A stretch of 64,000 nucleotides of DNA, taken from contig WBMV01004259.1 in NCBI GenBank assembly GCA_013396655.1, positions 682,001-746,000 on the forward strand. Direction: 5' to 3'. Shown here piece by piece: positions 27,228 through 38,888 of the stretch (positions within the stretch are counted from its first letter, which is position 1; every line of letters begins with the position of its first letter). Both the position numbers and the translations under genes were made by a program. The notes beneath the pieces were generated by a model, which did not search any database, had not been told where the DNA came from, and saw only the letters and a program-made list of their open reading frames with translations. This DNA comes from Campylorhamphus procurvoides (lineage: Eukaryota; Chordata; Aves; Passeriformes; Dendrocolaptidae).

Positions 27228-27697
27228 TGTTGCTGGATTTGGGGAACTCTCTAAACAGGGACTAATAGTCAGGTTTAGAAAAAAGACATTGTTTATTCTG
27301 CACAGGGTGCAAGTTGGAAATTTTACACAGATCAAGCACACCAGGGAGTAAAAAGCAAAAGATTTGATATACTAAAGTATACATAGACCTGCCCATCTAA
27401 TACAGAGTTACCCCTACCTAATGTAGAGTCATTTAACTTGCATGGCCTTATGTTATATTTGTTACTTCATCTGCATGGGCCTCTTCAGGGGTCTCTGGTG
27501 GTCTCTGGTAGATGTTTGGGAAGATGCCCCATACTCAACTTCAAGCTAAGTTCATCTCAAGATGCACAGAACACTGGACTGTGTGCCAAATATGATGTGA
27601 TCTGTAGCTCCAGCAACACGTCTTCTTAAACAATTGCCCAGGAGGACTTAAAATATAAAAACTTTCCACAAGCATTAAGCAACACCCGCTTAACACA
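27228..27697 (-). mobile_element. Probable solo LTR, minus strand
   Basis: Read on the minus strand it begins TGTGTTAAGCGGGTG, has TTTTTATATTTTAAG (TATA-like), GCAGAATAAACAATG (poly(A) signal) and ends CCCCAAATCCAGCAACA. It is about 470 bp with TG...CA ends. The 97-residue-scale frames inside it are not genes. Family not identified. Confidence 0.62.
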
Positions 27698-27808
27698 CTT
27701 GATAGCATCTACTTACATTCAAAAAAAAGGGTTAAAAGTGAGAATGATACCACCAGCTTCCATCTACAACTGAGATCAAAGGAAGGGACAGAGAATTCTA
27801 CGTAAAGA

Positions 27809-29113
27809 CATCAATACGATATCCCTAGTTGGAAGGGACCCAAAAGGATCATTGAAGTCCTACTCCTGGCCCTTCACAGGACAGCTCCAAGAACCCCAGT
27901 GTGTCCAAGAGCACTGTCCAAACACTTCTTGAACTCTGGCAGGTGCCATGACCACTTCCCTGGGGAGCCTGTTCTAGTGTCCAACCCCCTTTACCCTCTG
28001 AGTAAAGAACCTTTTCTTAATATCCAACCTAAACCAATCATAACAGAATTTCATACCATTCCCTCAGGTCCTGTCACTGATCACTAGAGAGGATATCAGT
28101 TCCTAACCTTCTGCTTCCTTTCATGAGGATGCTTGAGACTGTGATGGAGTCTCCACTCATCTCCTCTTGTCCAGGCTCAAAAGACCAAGTGACCTCAGCT
28201 GCTTCTCATACGGCTTCCCTTCAAGGTGCTTCACCATTTTTGTAACTCTTCTTTGAACACTTTCTAACAACTTTATAACTTTGTTGTATTGTGACACCCA
28301 AAACTGCACACAGTATTCAAGGTGAGGCCATCCCAGTGCAGAGCAGAGCAGGAAAATCCCCTTCCTTGACTGGCTGGCAGTGCTATGCCTGATGTCCCCC
28401 AGGGCAGGGTTGGCCCTCCTGGCTGCCAGGGCACTGCTGACTCATATTCAACTTGCCATTGACCAGGAATTCCAGGTTCTTTTCCATGGCACTGCTTTCT
28501 AGCCTCTCATTCCCCAGTCTGTATGAACTCCCGGGGCTGCCCCCATCTTGGGTGCAGAATCCAGCACTTCCCCTTGTTGAAGTTCATATGGTTGGTGATT
28601 TCCCATCTCTCTAATCTGTCAAAGTCTCCCTGCAGGGCCTCCCTGACTTCAAGGAGTCAACAACTCTTCCCAGTTTAATACTGCCAGCAAACTTAGTATT
28701 CCTTTGAGTCCTGTGTGCAAGTAATTTATGAAGATGCTGAGGAGAACTGGGCCTAAGATGGAGCCCTGCAGAACCCCACTAGTGACTAGTTGCCAACCAA
28801 TGTTACATCAACCAATATAATTCTTTGTGCCCATGGCACAAGCCAATTGCTCACCCACCACATGATGTGTTTATCCAGCTGCGTGCTGGACATTTTGTCC
28901 AGCAGGATACTGTCAGAGGCAGTATCAAAAACTTTAGTCAAATCCGAAAAGATTAAATCAACTATTTTCCCTTGGTCAACTAGCTGTGTCACCTTGTCAT
29001 AAAAGGAAATTGAGTTTGACAAGTAGGACTTTCTCCTCATGAAACCATGATGGCTGTGTTGTCCTTCAGGTGTTTTTTTGATAACTCCCAGAATAATCTT
29101 CAAAATTTTACCA
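27809..29113 (-). mobile_element. CR1 LINE, 5'-truncated, with reverse transcriptase remnant
   Basis: The + strand carries the reverse complement of CR1: AGTTGGAAGGGACCCAAAAG at the 3' end, GGTGAGGCCATCCCAGTGCA, GATGGAGCCCTGCAGAACCC, and CACCACATGATGTGTTTATC. The minus-strand frame 29160-28786 gives HGFMRRKSYLSNSISFYDKV, DLIFSDLTKVFDTASDS, ILLDKM, a CR1 reverse-transcriptase segment, with further CR1 sequence to the 3' end. The catalytic YADD/FADD block is not seen, and stops and deletions make it inactive. Confidence 0.88.
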
Positions 29114-29309
29114 GTCACAAAAGAATCTATAGTGCACAGATGAAAATCCATACATTTCATGTGTTTATTTCATATTTTCACATACATACGAAAAAAAGTC
29201 TGTTTGGCCACGACTTCAACTGTGGTATTTAGAAATGATTCAGAGCAACTTCAGAGCTGTTGAATTGTGGATAGGTCAAATAACAGAAAGGTAGAAAAGA
29301 GCAGAGGTG

Positions 29310-29780
29310 AATTATAGAACTGTCAGGTCTAACTTGAATTCTTGAAAAAACACTAGAGAAAATGTGAAAATGAACTATTTATAAGCATCTGATGCCAACA
29401 AAAATATAATGGCCATTTGATAACATGAATTTCTCAAAAGCAAAATGTGTGAAACCATTGCAATTTCTGTTGTCAGGTGGTAATAAACCTTTGGGATAAG
29501 GAGGAAATAGGTTGTTTATATCTTGAGTTCCTCAGCATTTTTATAAGGTAACATAGCGAACACTGTCTCAGTGATACTACCACTGAACAACATGTAACTC
29601 AGTGGAAAAAAGTACCAAAACATGATAGTGATTCAATGTGGAAAAGAAAGTCACTGGCAGTGTTTTGAGTCCACTAGTGCAATTCATCAATGTTCATTAT
29701 CAGTGACTTGGATGATTGAATTAGGAATATCACGGCTGAATTTGCAGATGGCATAATCTGGGAAAGAAAAAGGCAAAAAC
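29310..29780 (+). mobile_element. Ancient CR1 LINE fragment
   Basis: Diverged plus-strand CR1 ORF2 sequence: TTTATAAGCATCTG, GAATTTCTCAAAAGCAAAATG, ATATCTTGAGTTCC, and TTATCAGTGACTTGGATGA followed by GCTGAATTTGCAGATGGCAT. It lies in opposite orientation just beyond the minus-strand CR1 at 27809-29113. Confidence 0.6.
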
Positions 29781-29844
29781 TCTAGCAGTGTTCTGGAAAA
29801 GAAAGAAGATTCATCTGAGCAAAGATGCATCCTCTTTGGCAGTC

Positions 29845-29876
29845 ATAAACAAATATATATAAATATATTTGTTTAT
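29845..29876. repeat. Perfect inverted repeat (14-bp arms, 4-base loop)
   Basis: ATAAACAAATATAT and its exact reverse complement are separated by ATAA. AT-rich; may be a chance or cruciform-prone site. Confidence 0.85.
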
Positions 29877-32075
29877 TAAACAAATTATTAAATCGCAACC
29901 AGGTAGCGATTTGCAAAAACATATCCAGAGAACTCAAGCTGAGTGCGATTCAGCCATGTACTGTTGTTGTGGAAAAAAAATCTACATGCTGAGATACTGT
30001 CCAGAAGTTCTGCTTGTGTAAGAAGTGATGTAGTTCCCCACCGTATGTCAGAGTGTACCAGTAGAGACCTGATAATCTGACCTTGCCTTGCTGGCTTCCA
30101 GGCTTCATCTCAGACCCACCTTGTCACTGTCGGCTGGCTGGTCGCTACTGTGCTGTGGCAGACATGGTTACCAGCAATGGGCCTGCCCCAGTTTTCTCAT
30201 TTGGGTGCCGTGGGACTGTACTGCTTGTCAGTGAGGTTGTGTCCTACCTGCCTTGCTGTCATATTACCTTAATAAAGTTGATTAAATTTATTAAATTAAA
30301 CCGATATAAACACAGTACTTTAAAATATGGTATTAAGACATAAACTCTATGTACAATGTCAGCACAGGACATGACTGGAATGTGTGTGTTAACCAATAGC
30401 TATCTCACAACGCCTATTAATATTTATTGCTCTAAAGGATTTGTGCTTCTGTATGGAGCAGTAGATGCTCAGACTTTGATCATGACACATCAGAAAAAGT
30501 TGTTATCCATAATGCTAGAGTTCATTGGCAAATGAAGATAATTATCAGAAAAGTACTGGTGTTCAGCAAGTAGTGACCAAACTGTTAAAGAACAGCTTGT
30601 TACTGTTAAAGAACTCAGTTTAATCTGACAATTTTTTAACTTGTAAATACATCAGATAAATTACATTTGGGTACGCAGAATGATTCCATCATGGACTTCA
30701 TTCATGCAATGGAAATAACAATGCCCTTTAACAATGCCCATGTCAAAGCATAACTAAAGCATGTGTTGGTAAAAACGAATCTCCAGGGTCGAGCAGCCCC
30801 CGCAAATATATCAGTGAAGGGAAATTAATGGGCCTGTGCCAAGAATTTCTACTCTAGCACAGAGGTGACCAGGACAAATTGGCCACCAGTAATTGCTTAG
30901 TAAAAGCTTAGAGGAGGGCCAGAAAGGAGTGTGGATTCAGGTGTATAAAGGGCACACTTTTGATTCTGCAAGGTCTGCCTGTGAGGTCTGTCCACTGGGA
31001 ACTATATGAATCAGAATTGATCTCAGGGTAAATCCATTGGTAGCCCAGATTATCTTTTGTTGCCAGTGTCAGGTGCATCGGCTTGCCATCATTGTTGGTT
31101 TTCACAGAAGGTGGACTGACTGCTGTTTAAGATTCCTCTCCAGACTTAATTGAGCTTAAATGGCGTATGGACGTTTTTTCCTGGAAAATTATTTTTCCAG
31201 TCCTTCTATCAGAAAATCATAATACAAAATTCAAAGTGAGTTGTAATGATGACTTTTCAGCTTCCGGTAGAGCTTTCTGAGGAATATCCAATGAAATGTT
31301 ATTTCACCAGAAAATGCTGGCATGATGGGTAAAAACTGACTTTTGTCCTAAAAGCTTTTTTTTTTTTCAATTATTTCTTAGTTGATAAAACTTTGTAGTA
31401 GGTTTAAAACTGTTGAAATACTTCAGTTCAAACCTAAATGACAGAAAATTGAATTCCAAATCTGTTGAAAGTATTTTATATTGGATTATTTATTTATTTC
31501 CAAACTGGAATATGTAGGAAAGAAACTGATATACAAACACCATAAATACTCATGATAGTACTTTTTTTTTTTTGGTTATGTGTACATAAACACAAGTTTT
31601 GACTTATCCCTAAGCTGGACTGAGAATTAAAAAAAAAAAAAAAAAATTTTTTCATAGGAACAAAACATAATTTTTTTCAGATTGTTGTGCATGTTAGATC
31701 AGAATTTCTGCTTGTGAAAATGAACAGCCTTCAGAGAACACAAAAGTGGTCTTAAAGATTAATATAATTTTTCAGTCTCTTTAATTTTGAAAGATAAAGT
31801 TTTTAAACTTTTAGAATGTAATTCTGTTATTATATCTAACTGCTGAAGTTTGAATTGTCTTTACCAAGAATTAATGGGTTTTAATCTCTGAGCTACAGAA
31901 ACCATACATGCAATACGAATACAACAAAGGAAATTGCATCTTCCACTGTATCTTCTATAGTTGTGATGGGTTACTTCAATACAACAATCACATCTATTTA
32001 TTAGATCACAATAAAAAACTTTCCTGTTGTATTATCTGAAGCAAAAACATTGTTTGTTTTCCTGGCCTTTCATGC

Positions 32076-32956
32076 TGTTGTGGGCTGACCCTGGCTGGAT
32101 GGCAGGTACCCGTCAAAGCCACTCTATCACTCCCCTCCTCAAATGGACAGGGGAGACAAAATATAAGGAAAGGCTCGTAAGTTGAGATAAGAACCGGGAG
32201 AGATCACTTGCTGATTACTGTCACAGGGAAAACAGACTCAACTTGGGCAAATTAACTGAATTTATTACTAATCAAAATCAGAGCGAGACAATGAGAAGTA
32301 AAACAGAATATTAAAAATACTCCTCCCTCCATCCCTTCCTTCTGAAGAATGGGGGTTATGATCAGTTCTTCACAACTTGTTTCTGCTGCTGCTCAGGGAG
32401 AGGAGTCCTTCACCTGCTCAAGTGTGGCATCCCTCCCATGGGAGAATCCTCCACAAACTTCTCCAGTGTGAGCCCATCCCAGGGCTGCATTCTTCATTAA
32501 CTGCTCCAACCCGAGTCCCTTCCTAGAGGGTGCGGTCCTTAAAGAACAGCCTGTTCTGATGTGGGTCCTCCTGCTTTCATGCGGAGGAGACCCATGGGCT
32601 GCAGATGGATCTCTGCACCCCTATGGACCTCCATGGGCTGCAGGGGAATCTCAGCTCCTGGAACACATCCTCCCCTTACTTCTTCACTGACCTTGTCCTC
32701 TGCAGAATTGTTCCTCTCACATATTTTCAGTCTTCTCTTCTGTGAGCACAGTTACACCTGTTCAGTAACTTTTTTTCCTTCTTAAATGGTATCACAGAGG
32801 CGTTACTGCCACCTCTGATGGGCTGATCCTTGGTCAGCAGTGGATGCTGGCTGGCAGTGGATCTGCTGAACATGGAGGAAGCTTCTGGCAGCTTACCACT
32901 GTAGCCACTCCTGTAGCTCCCAGCTACCAAAACCTGGCCACAAAAAAACCAACACA
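32076..32956 (-). mobile_element. Full-length solo endogenous retrovirus LTR (ERVL-like avian family)
   Basis: The + strand runs TGTTGTGGGCTGACCCTGG, CTCTATCACTCCCCTCCTCA, TTGAGATAAGAACC, repeated CTGCTCCA.. units, GGACCTCCATGGGCTGCAGG and CTACCAAAACCTGGCCAC to CCAACACA, about 880 bp. The reverse orientation is inferred from the antisense poly(A)-like GAATTTATTAC. The flanks CATGC and CTTGC agree at four of five bases, consistent with a 5-bp target duplication. It is a solo LTR; no internal viral genes are present. Confidence 0.8.
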
Positions 32957-33324
32957 CTTGCAGAGGTGATGATTTTTTAGTGCTATTATTATTTGTACAT
33001 TTTTTTCTTTTTTTATAATTTTTGCAGTGCGTACAATTTTTATATTTGAAATTCTAGAGGACACAAGGAAAAGTAGGATTTCATTATGATAGGTGTTGAA
33101 TGAAAAAAAGCAATAGTAATCAGTCTATTCCAAAAACTAAATAAAATGGCTTGTATGTAATTATTATCATATCCAGTATAAATAAGGAGAAATTGGAAAA
33201 CCATTAACAAAAATACTGTCCAGGTTTTAAATGAATTTATTAAATTCTGCCATTTCTTTCTTTCAGACTGTTTAAGCTTTTCTCAGATATAATTTTAACA
33301 GGAACCTTATAACTTTTTCCCCAG

Positions 33325-33549
33325 AAGCAGTATTTGTTCAATAAGAGAGAATGAATGCACATCAAATCCTGCTGGCTCTGACAATAACCCTTAATGTGAG
33401 GTTTCAGTTAATAGCTTCAGATGTACCTGCCATCCAGAATATAAGGAGCCATGTAGTGAAATTGCCATAAATCACTGTGTGACTGGACTTTGTCAGAATG
33501 GATCACAATGCAATGATCACCCTAGAGAGTTTGTGTCACAGTCTGAATA
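33325..33549 (+). pseudogene. Decayed EYS-like two-EGF exon (fossil exon)
   Basis: Inside the intron between exons B and C lies a 225-nt block flanked by an intact-looking acceptor (CTTTTTCCCCAG) and a GTAAAA donor. One frame reads IRENECTSNP, then an in-frame TAA (33392-33394), then CEVSVNSFRCTCHPEY, PCSEIAINHC, VTGLCQNGSQC, NDHPREFVSQ. That is the C-terminal part of one EGF and the N-terminal part of a calcium-binding-type EGF. C2 of the first repeat is replaced (SNPA instead of SNPC). The C5-C6 interval is one residue short, and the C4-C5 region at the end is shifted. Entering in phase 1 gives an immediate TAA at 33342-33344. Small shifts near both ends account for the phase mismatch with the neighbours. 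The length is a multiple of three, so skipping it leaves the gene in frame. It is probably a once-functional exon, now dead; an unrelated EGF relic is unlikely. Confidence 0.8.
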
Positions 33550-35129
33550 GTAAAAATCAGTTTTGTCAGGAGTCATTTGGCTGTGTCAGAAAGAAATGTC
33601 TAAAGAATGTAAATGCAGCATTTCTGGGAAAAAAAAAAATTACTCTGTTGCTAAATTTCCATTATCTAAATTTATGAAGTAAATGGATAGGTGTAGCAGA
33701 AAAATAGACACTTCCTCATTTCTTTTTTATAGAAAATAGTGTATTATTAAGTTCTGCAGGTGAATCTGTTCTGATGGAAAACTTAATCGAAACCAGATGT
33801 TTAATATCAAAATGGAGCCCTGAACTCACCACTCTTTGTTCTTCAACTTATTATAGCAACTTCAGATAGAATTAATACAAAATACAGAAATAAAAGCATA
33901 CATAGGTTAAGAAATTTATTTCAAGTCTATAAAGTTATTATGAATATTCATTTTTATTTTGTAAAAAAGAAACGTGTTGACTTTTCTGTATTCATTATCT
34001 CTACTTAGATGACAGTCACATACATATATCTGTGTACAGCTATTATCATCATTGATCAATGTTTCCATTTTACTTCTTTATCATAATTTTTATATGAGTT
34101 TTATGTAGTACTTCAGTAAGCAGATGTTAACAGCTACTTGCAAAGGCAAAACCAAGAGAGACTTAAATTTTTAATAGCAATCAACAGGGAGTAAAACTTC
34201 AGCTGTGTGAGAATGTTGCACAGCTGGTGTTTGGGATGGAATTGAAACATAGCTTGGAGACATCTTACTGCATCTTCTGATTTAGAAACCAAAATAACTG
34301 CATGTGTAGGGCAGTTTTAATATGCATTGTCTTGTATTTATGCCTCAAAGGGTTGTTCTGCAAGCCAGAATTTTTAAAGGGCAGCATGTTCCAACAATCT
34401 ACTCTGATGGTCAGAAGTTTCTGTCTTATCTCATGTAACAAGATGTTCAAAAATAAAAATATCTTACAGATCAAGAGCTCTTCAGTCATGCCCTAAGGAC
34501 ATGGTTTACATTTCCTTTAGTTTGAAGACTAGGTCCAAGCAGCACTGAACTTTAAAAATTTCATAATTTATTACTCTGAATTTGCACATAATAAATGCTA
34601 TTAAAACAAGGTTGTACTTAGTTTTAAAAGCTTTCACATTATACTGTAGGAATACAGATTTATTTGAACATCTTTGACTAAAGACTTCCTTTTGCTCTAA
34701 AACATTGACGAGCGCAAAGTCAGATATGGGGCAATTTAATGGCATGCTAGAATCTGTTCTGGCAATACCTATGCTACTGAAGCATGATATTACTTTATAA
34801 ATATGTTGTAAAATTAAATACGTAGTTCAGATCTTTAGGCAGACTTTATATCTAAGTTTGTAAGACATTGCAACTAACTATATTTAGCTCACAGAACCAA
34901 ATCTCTGGTTTAAGTCTTTAGAGGCTTTTCAAGCTGCAGTTTTTAAATTATAATAAATTGGCCCACTCTATTTTAATATTTGTTGGACTAAAAATATTTA
35001 GAAAATGTTCAAGTATTTAGTTATTAGGAGACCAGAAAGCTACACTTCTTATACTTTAAATTACCGAGATTTTATGAACAAAGGTACAACAAAAATGTAT
35101 CAAATTTGAAACTTCACAGTTATATTCAG

Positions 35130-35159
35130 CACTTTGATACCAGGTTTGGTATCGAAGTG
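35130..35159. repeat. Short inverted repeat (13-bp arms, one mismatch)
   Basis: CACTTTGATACCA, loop GGTT, TGGTATCGAAGTG. The arms pair except for one A:G opposition, which would be a G:U wobble in RNA read on one strand. Too short for a microRNA precursor. Confidence 0.7.
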
Positions 35160-36001
35160 TTTTGATATCAATCCACATGGATTTCAATTGTTTTGTATCA
35201 ATTAATTAAATATATTTATCTGCTTTGATTTTTTTTAATGAAACAATATTTCCTCAACATTTTTTATTGTGTATGCTCAAAAATACAGGTGTTGCTATCA
35301 ATGAAAATTGTTATTTTCTTTCTGGACAATGTCTTCAGAAACTATATCATGGCCAATATACCTGAAGTGTGAAATGTTAGGTTTTGAAATTTATTTTTTA
35401 AATGTTGTGCATAACTACCCCTCAATAGGAAACACAGATATTTAGTTTTCACAGGACTAGGTTTCCTAGTAACTATAAGTCAACTGGTTCAAAAAAAATC
35501 AATACTAATATGCTGTCAAAGATGCCTAGTCTTGTAATCCCTGCTTTATAATGAAATGTATTGGGACAATTTATATTTTTTTTACTGGTTTAGAAGCATA
35601 GGATAATTTCTTTATGTGGTAACAAAGCACCATACTAAAAATGAGAAGGCATTTATCAACAGTCTGCTTACTGATAAATCAATAAAAATAGAAATTTAGC
35701 ATACAACCACTTTAAGAATTTGACATTCTATCAAATTCTCTTGAAGACTCACTGTACCTTGAATGGGTTTTATTATTATGGCAAGTACAGCTTTACCATT
35801 GGCTTTATTCCATTTAGAATTGTTTTATATGTGAAACTGAAACTTTCAAGGAAACTGGAATGGTTTACCTTATACTAAATAACATTTTGAAGCATGAGAA
35901 CAGAAAAGTACACAATAAATTGGTGTATCTCGTGTCTGTTTTTTCCAGACTAAATGTGTTAATAAAGTTCCTATGTTGCTTGTTACTCTCTTTTTCATCA
36001 G

Positions 36002-36124
36002 GTTTTACTGGTCAATTATGTGAAGCAGATATTGCTGCCTGCCTATCACAGCCATGTGGAGCCTCCAGCATCTGTAAAGACACATTGAGTGGCTATCTTT
36101 GTTTCTGTGCACCGGGCTTTATAG
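36002..36124 (+). CDS. EYS: EYS coding exon C (EGF repeat with degenerate calcium motif)
   Basis: A 123-nt phase 1-1 exon: acceptor CTTTTTCATCAG, donor ATAG|GTGGGT. It supplies GFTGQLC, closing the EGF begun in exon B with correct C5-C6 spacing. It then encodes EADIAAC, LSQPC, CGASSIC, CKDTLSGYLCFC, APGFI. The usual D-x-D/N-E-C calcium motif is replaced by D-I-A-A-C, so this repeat probably binds calcium weakly or not at all. C-L-S-Q-P-C fits the O-glucose consensus C1-x-S-x-P-C2, and CKDTLSGYLC keeps the hydroxylation pattern. It is the first of four exons packed within 3.6 kb. A longer open frame starts upstream at 35860, but that part is intronic: the polypyrimidine tract and AG precede the EGF start exactly. 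Confidence 0.93.
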
Positions 36125-37603
36125 GTGGGTTCAAAGTGGTGTTGTTTAGCATGTTTAAGTCAGTCCTAAACTAGAGAAAAGGTTATTCAAAAGTAGCAAT
36201 AGATATAATTTAGCAGTGTGCGTCTGACTCAGGGAGAAACAACTTTTATTTCCCAACACACAAAAGTACTTGGCTGTGTAAGTGTATTCAGTTGTAAAAA
36301 ATACTGACTACAAGGGACTATTTCCACTCCAATAATTCTTTACACTATTTTAGAGATAGTGTCTGTCTTACACTGATGTGATCTGAACTCCCAGCCATAT
36401 GCACGTTGGCCTTAATTTGTCTGCTTTGTGCTCTCTGTAATAAAAAGTCTGCAGTAACAAGGGCCTCAACTGCCAAATATGCATCCAAGATCCTAGGCAG
36501 CTTTGACTGTTAATGCTTAAATATACCCTGCATATCATTGTCATTAGTCTGACTAGATTAAAATTAGTTTGGCCATGTCAGCATATTGCCATGGCAATTC
36601 CAGATTACAGTGAGAAAAAGAAATCTTTCTAGATACTGATACACATATTTTTGATCAGCTGTGTGATGAAATATCAAGGGCAGTAGAAATTCCCCAAGTG
36701 GCAGATCAGCCCTGCAATGCAGATCCATCCTGCCTAACTCCAGGGACTTTGAGAGGGCTCCTAAAACCGGAGTAAGATGACACTACAATCTCTCTCGATA
36801 GTCAAGGAGGACACAGACAACCAGAGGAATTCAGATCTAGAGTAGACTCCATAGCTCTTAACTTATTGCTCTACATCCTAAAGTAGGCATCCATTTAGGT
36901 GTAATGATCTGTAATTTAATAGCTGCAGTAGTTGTGCCTTTAATGTAGTGAAAGCAGTCAGGGCATTTCTACCTATCATTTAGACATAAGTCTTAATAAA
37001 TTTGTTGCCATTATCAGCTATTTGGATAATTTATATACAAAATGCAAATACTTTCTGAGCTTTGTCCTACCTTAAAGACCAGAAAAAAAATTAGATACAT
37101 TGTTCACAACTAGAAATCAGCATCTATATTTTTCCTTCATATACTTACAAATAGATGTCAATATCTTTCTAATTATTTATTTATAAAAATGAAAATATGT
37201 CCATAATGAAAATATTTCTCAATATTTCCCACAGATATTTTCATAATGAATCCACAAATGGATAAATCAATGAAAAAATAATCTTATAGAAAAGACTGAT
37301 ATGTTAATATTTGGTCTTAGATACCACACATACTTTTAAGATGTTTTAGACTTTATTGCCCTTAAAATATGCAAATGTGCAAATTTGTGAGTACATGTAT
37401 AAATGAATCTATAAAATTCTCACCAGATCTTTGTTGAACATTGTATTCTATGTATACGTTTTGCCTTTAATTGCCCAAAGACAATTTATGGCTCATTGAT
37501 AAAAATTCTCTAACCTCAATTATTTCCTTTTGTTGTTGCTGCTTGCATTGGTGACTCACCAGTGGCATGTTCCTACTGAAATGAAACCTTCACTTGTTTC
37601 CAG
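36125..37603 (+). other. EYS intron C-D
   Basis: A 1.5 kb intron of AT-rich single-copy-looking sequence. I recognise no repeat or extra exon in it. Confidence 0.75.
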
Positions 37604-37717
37604 GTCATAACTGTGAGATCGAAGTGGATGAGTGTCTTAGTGACCCTTGTCACAATGGAGCTACTTGTGTTGATCATCTGAATGCCTTCAGTTGCATCTG
37701 TCAGGATGGATTTGAAG
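37604..37717 (+). CDS. EYS: EYS coding exon D (calcium-binding EGF repeat)
   Basis: A 114-nt phase 1-1 exon: acceptor CACTTGTTTCCAG, donor GAAG|GTATAA. The +3 T makes the donor weaker than its neighbours. HNC closes the exon C repeat. The new EGF reads EIEVDEC, LSDPC, CHNGATC, CVDHLNAFSCIC, QDGFE. It has the calcium motif (EVDEC), the O-glucose consensus (C-L-S-D-P-C), the O-fucose consensus (C-HNGA-T-C) and the Asx-hydroxylation pattern. It is the most canonical Notch-like repeat of the window. All six cysteine positions are kept once it is joined to exon E. Role: one rod-like spacer unit of the EYS extracellular chain. Confidence 0.94.
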
Positions 37718-38888
37718 GTATAAAAAAAATATCCCTAGAACTATACCTCTGTAAATCTACTTTGAGTTTTATACCATTCTTTTTTAACATATCAGATGAG
37801 ATGTGTGTATATTTATATGGGTGTCCTCTGAAGTTATAAACATCAGTTAGGGAAAGTGCATTTTGACTGAATTATCTGTTTAGCTTTCATGATAGCCTGG
37901 AACTAGGCATTTTCTTCTGACTGGTGGCTTGGCTGTTGAAAATGGATCGGTGGGGTTCAGTGAAATTTTGCAAATAGGAGATACTGCCTGCTGTAAGCTT
38001 TTTAAACTTTTGGGTTTTAATACAATAGAAATGAGGAAAAAAAACACTTTGGGGTAAAAGAATTCTTCTTGGCATATTTGTACAGTTTATATGAAAAATT
38101 TAGTCATTCTGATAAGTGGATGCATTAATATCTGCAGTTATTCTTTGCTTTCAGCGCAGATCACGAATTTAAAGTGTATCCATGGTGTTTTTTAGAGCAC
38201 CATTTAAACACTATGCATTTTTAATCATTGAAATACAAATCAATCCATAATTCAAACGTCACAGTGCAAAATACTACATTTCTACTGCTGGTTATATTCA
38301 GAACAATTATTGCTTGCCTTTTTGTTTCTTAAAATTCTTTTAACTTTCCAAACCTGTCTACTGATGTAATTTTTCATTTATTCTTCAAAGGATAAAAAGT
38401 TAAGTTCACTAAGAAATATTAACAATGAAATATTTTTACACAAGTAGTTATATGGGATTTTTAGCTATAGTCTTGATTGGAATAAACTGTCTTCTTGCCT
38501 ATATCGGAATTTTTTTTTCAGTTTTCTGGGAATACATCTATTGCCTTATTATGAACACAAGAAATATTTCCTCTCATGTCACTGCACTGAAGTATATTAT
38601 ACTCAATGTAATTTGTTTTCTATTCTTCTATATTCATATAATAGGAAATTTGTGCTTTAAGCCTTAGGAATCTATTTGATGACTGTAGTTCTACCATTTT
38701 GGGTAATCAGTGAACAACTTAAACATTTAGAAGATGAAGGTCTATCATAGATGCCTGAATTTGAATATAAAAAGGATGTCAAATACATTCTACGATGTGA
38801 GATATAGTCAGTTAAAGTAAATGTTCATCTTTAACTAAATGTGCTACGGAGTTACTTCTCTCCCCTTTGCCTGATTGTACATTTACAG
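37718..38888 (+). other. EYS intron D-E
   Basis: A 1.2 kb intron, AT-rich, with no recognisable repeat or exon. Open frames inside it (for example 38425-38667) are hydrophobic chance frames without coding features. Confidence 0.75.

Larger units (their letters stand above)
14795..36001 (+). other. EYS intron B-C (21.2 kb)
   Basis: The longest intron here. It contains LTR sequences (15246-15962, 21446-21910, 22934-23320, 27228-27697, 32076-32956), CR1 copies (about 16990-18305, 27809-29113, 29310-29780) and the decayed EGF exon at 33325-33549. Unclassified parts include 18.3-21.4, 23.3-27.2, 29.9-32.0 and 33.6-36.0 kb, which are AT-rich with short homopolymers and A-rich or CA-rich tracts such as 24455-24530. 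A segment at about 29990-30290 ending in AATAAAG could be a retroposed or LTR remnant; I could not identify it. Confidence 0.75.

Noticed and set aside
28786..29160. 124-residue minus-strand frame with reverse-transcriptase motifs
   Set aside because: Recognised as a CR1 LINE remnant lacking the catalytic block, so recorded as part of the mobile element and not as a gene.
30083..30343. Cysteine-containing open frame (PPCHCRLAGRYC) that looks EGF-like
   Set aside because: Cysteine spacing does not fit an EGF, there is no splice-compatible exon, and the block ends in AATAAAG like a retroposed or LTR remnant.
35130..35159. Hairpin as a microRNA precursor
   Set aside because: The stem is only about 13-15 bp, far shorter than a microRNA precursor.
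35860..36001. Extension of exon C upstream with an in-frame ATG at 35860
   Set aside because: The polypyrimidine tract and AG at 36000-36001 place the exon start exactly at the EGF continuation; upstream residues are not EGF-like.
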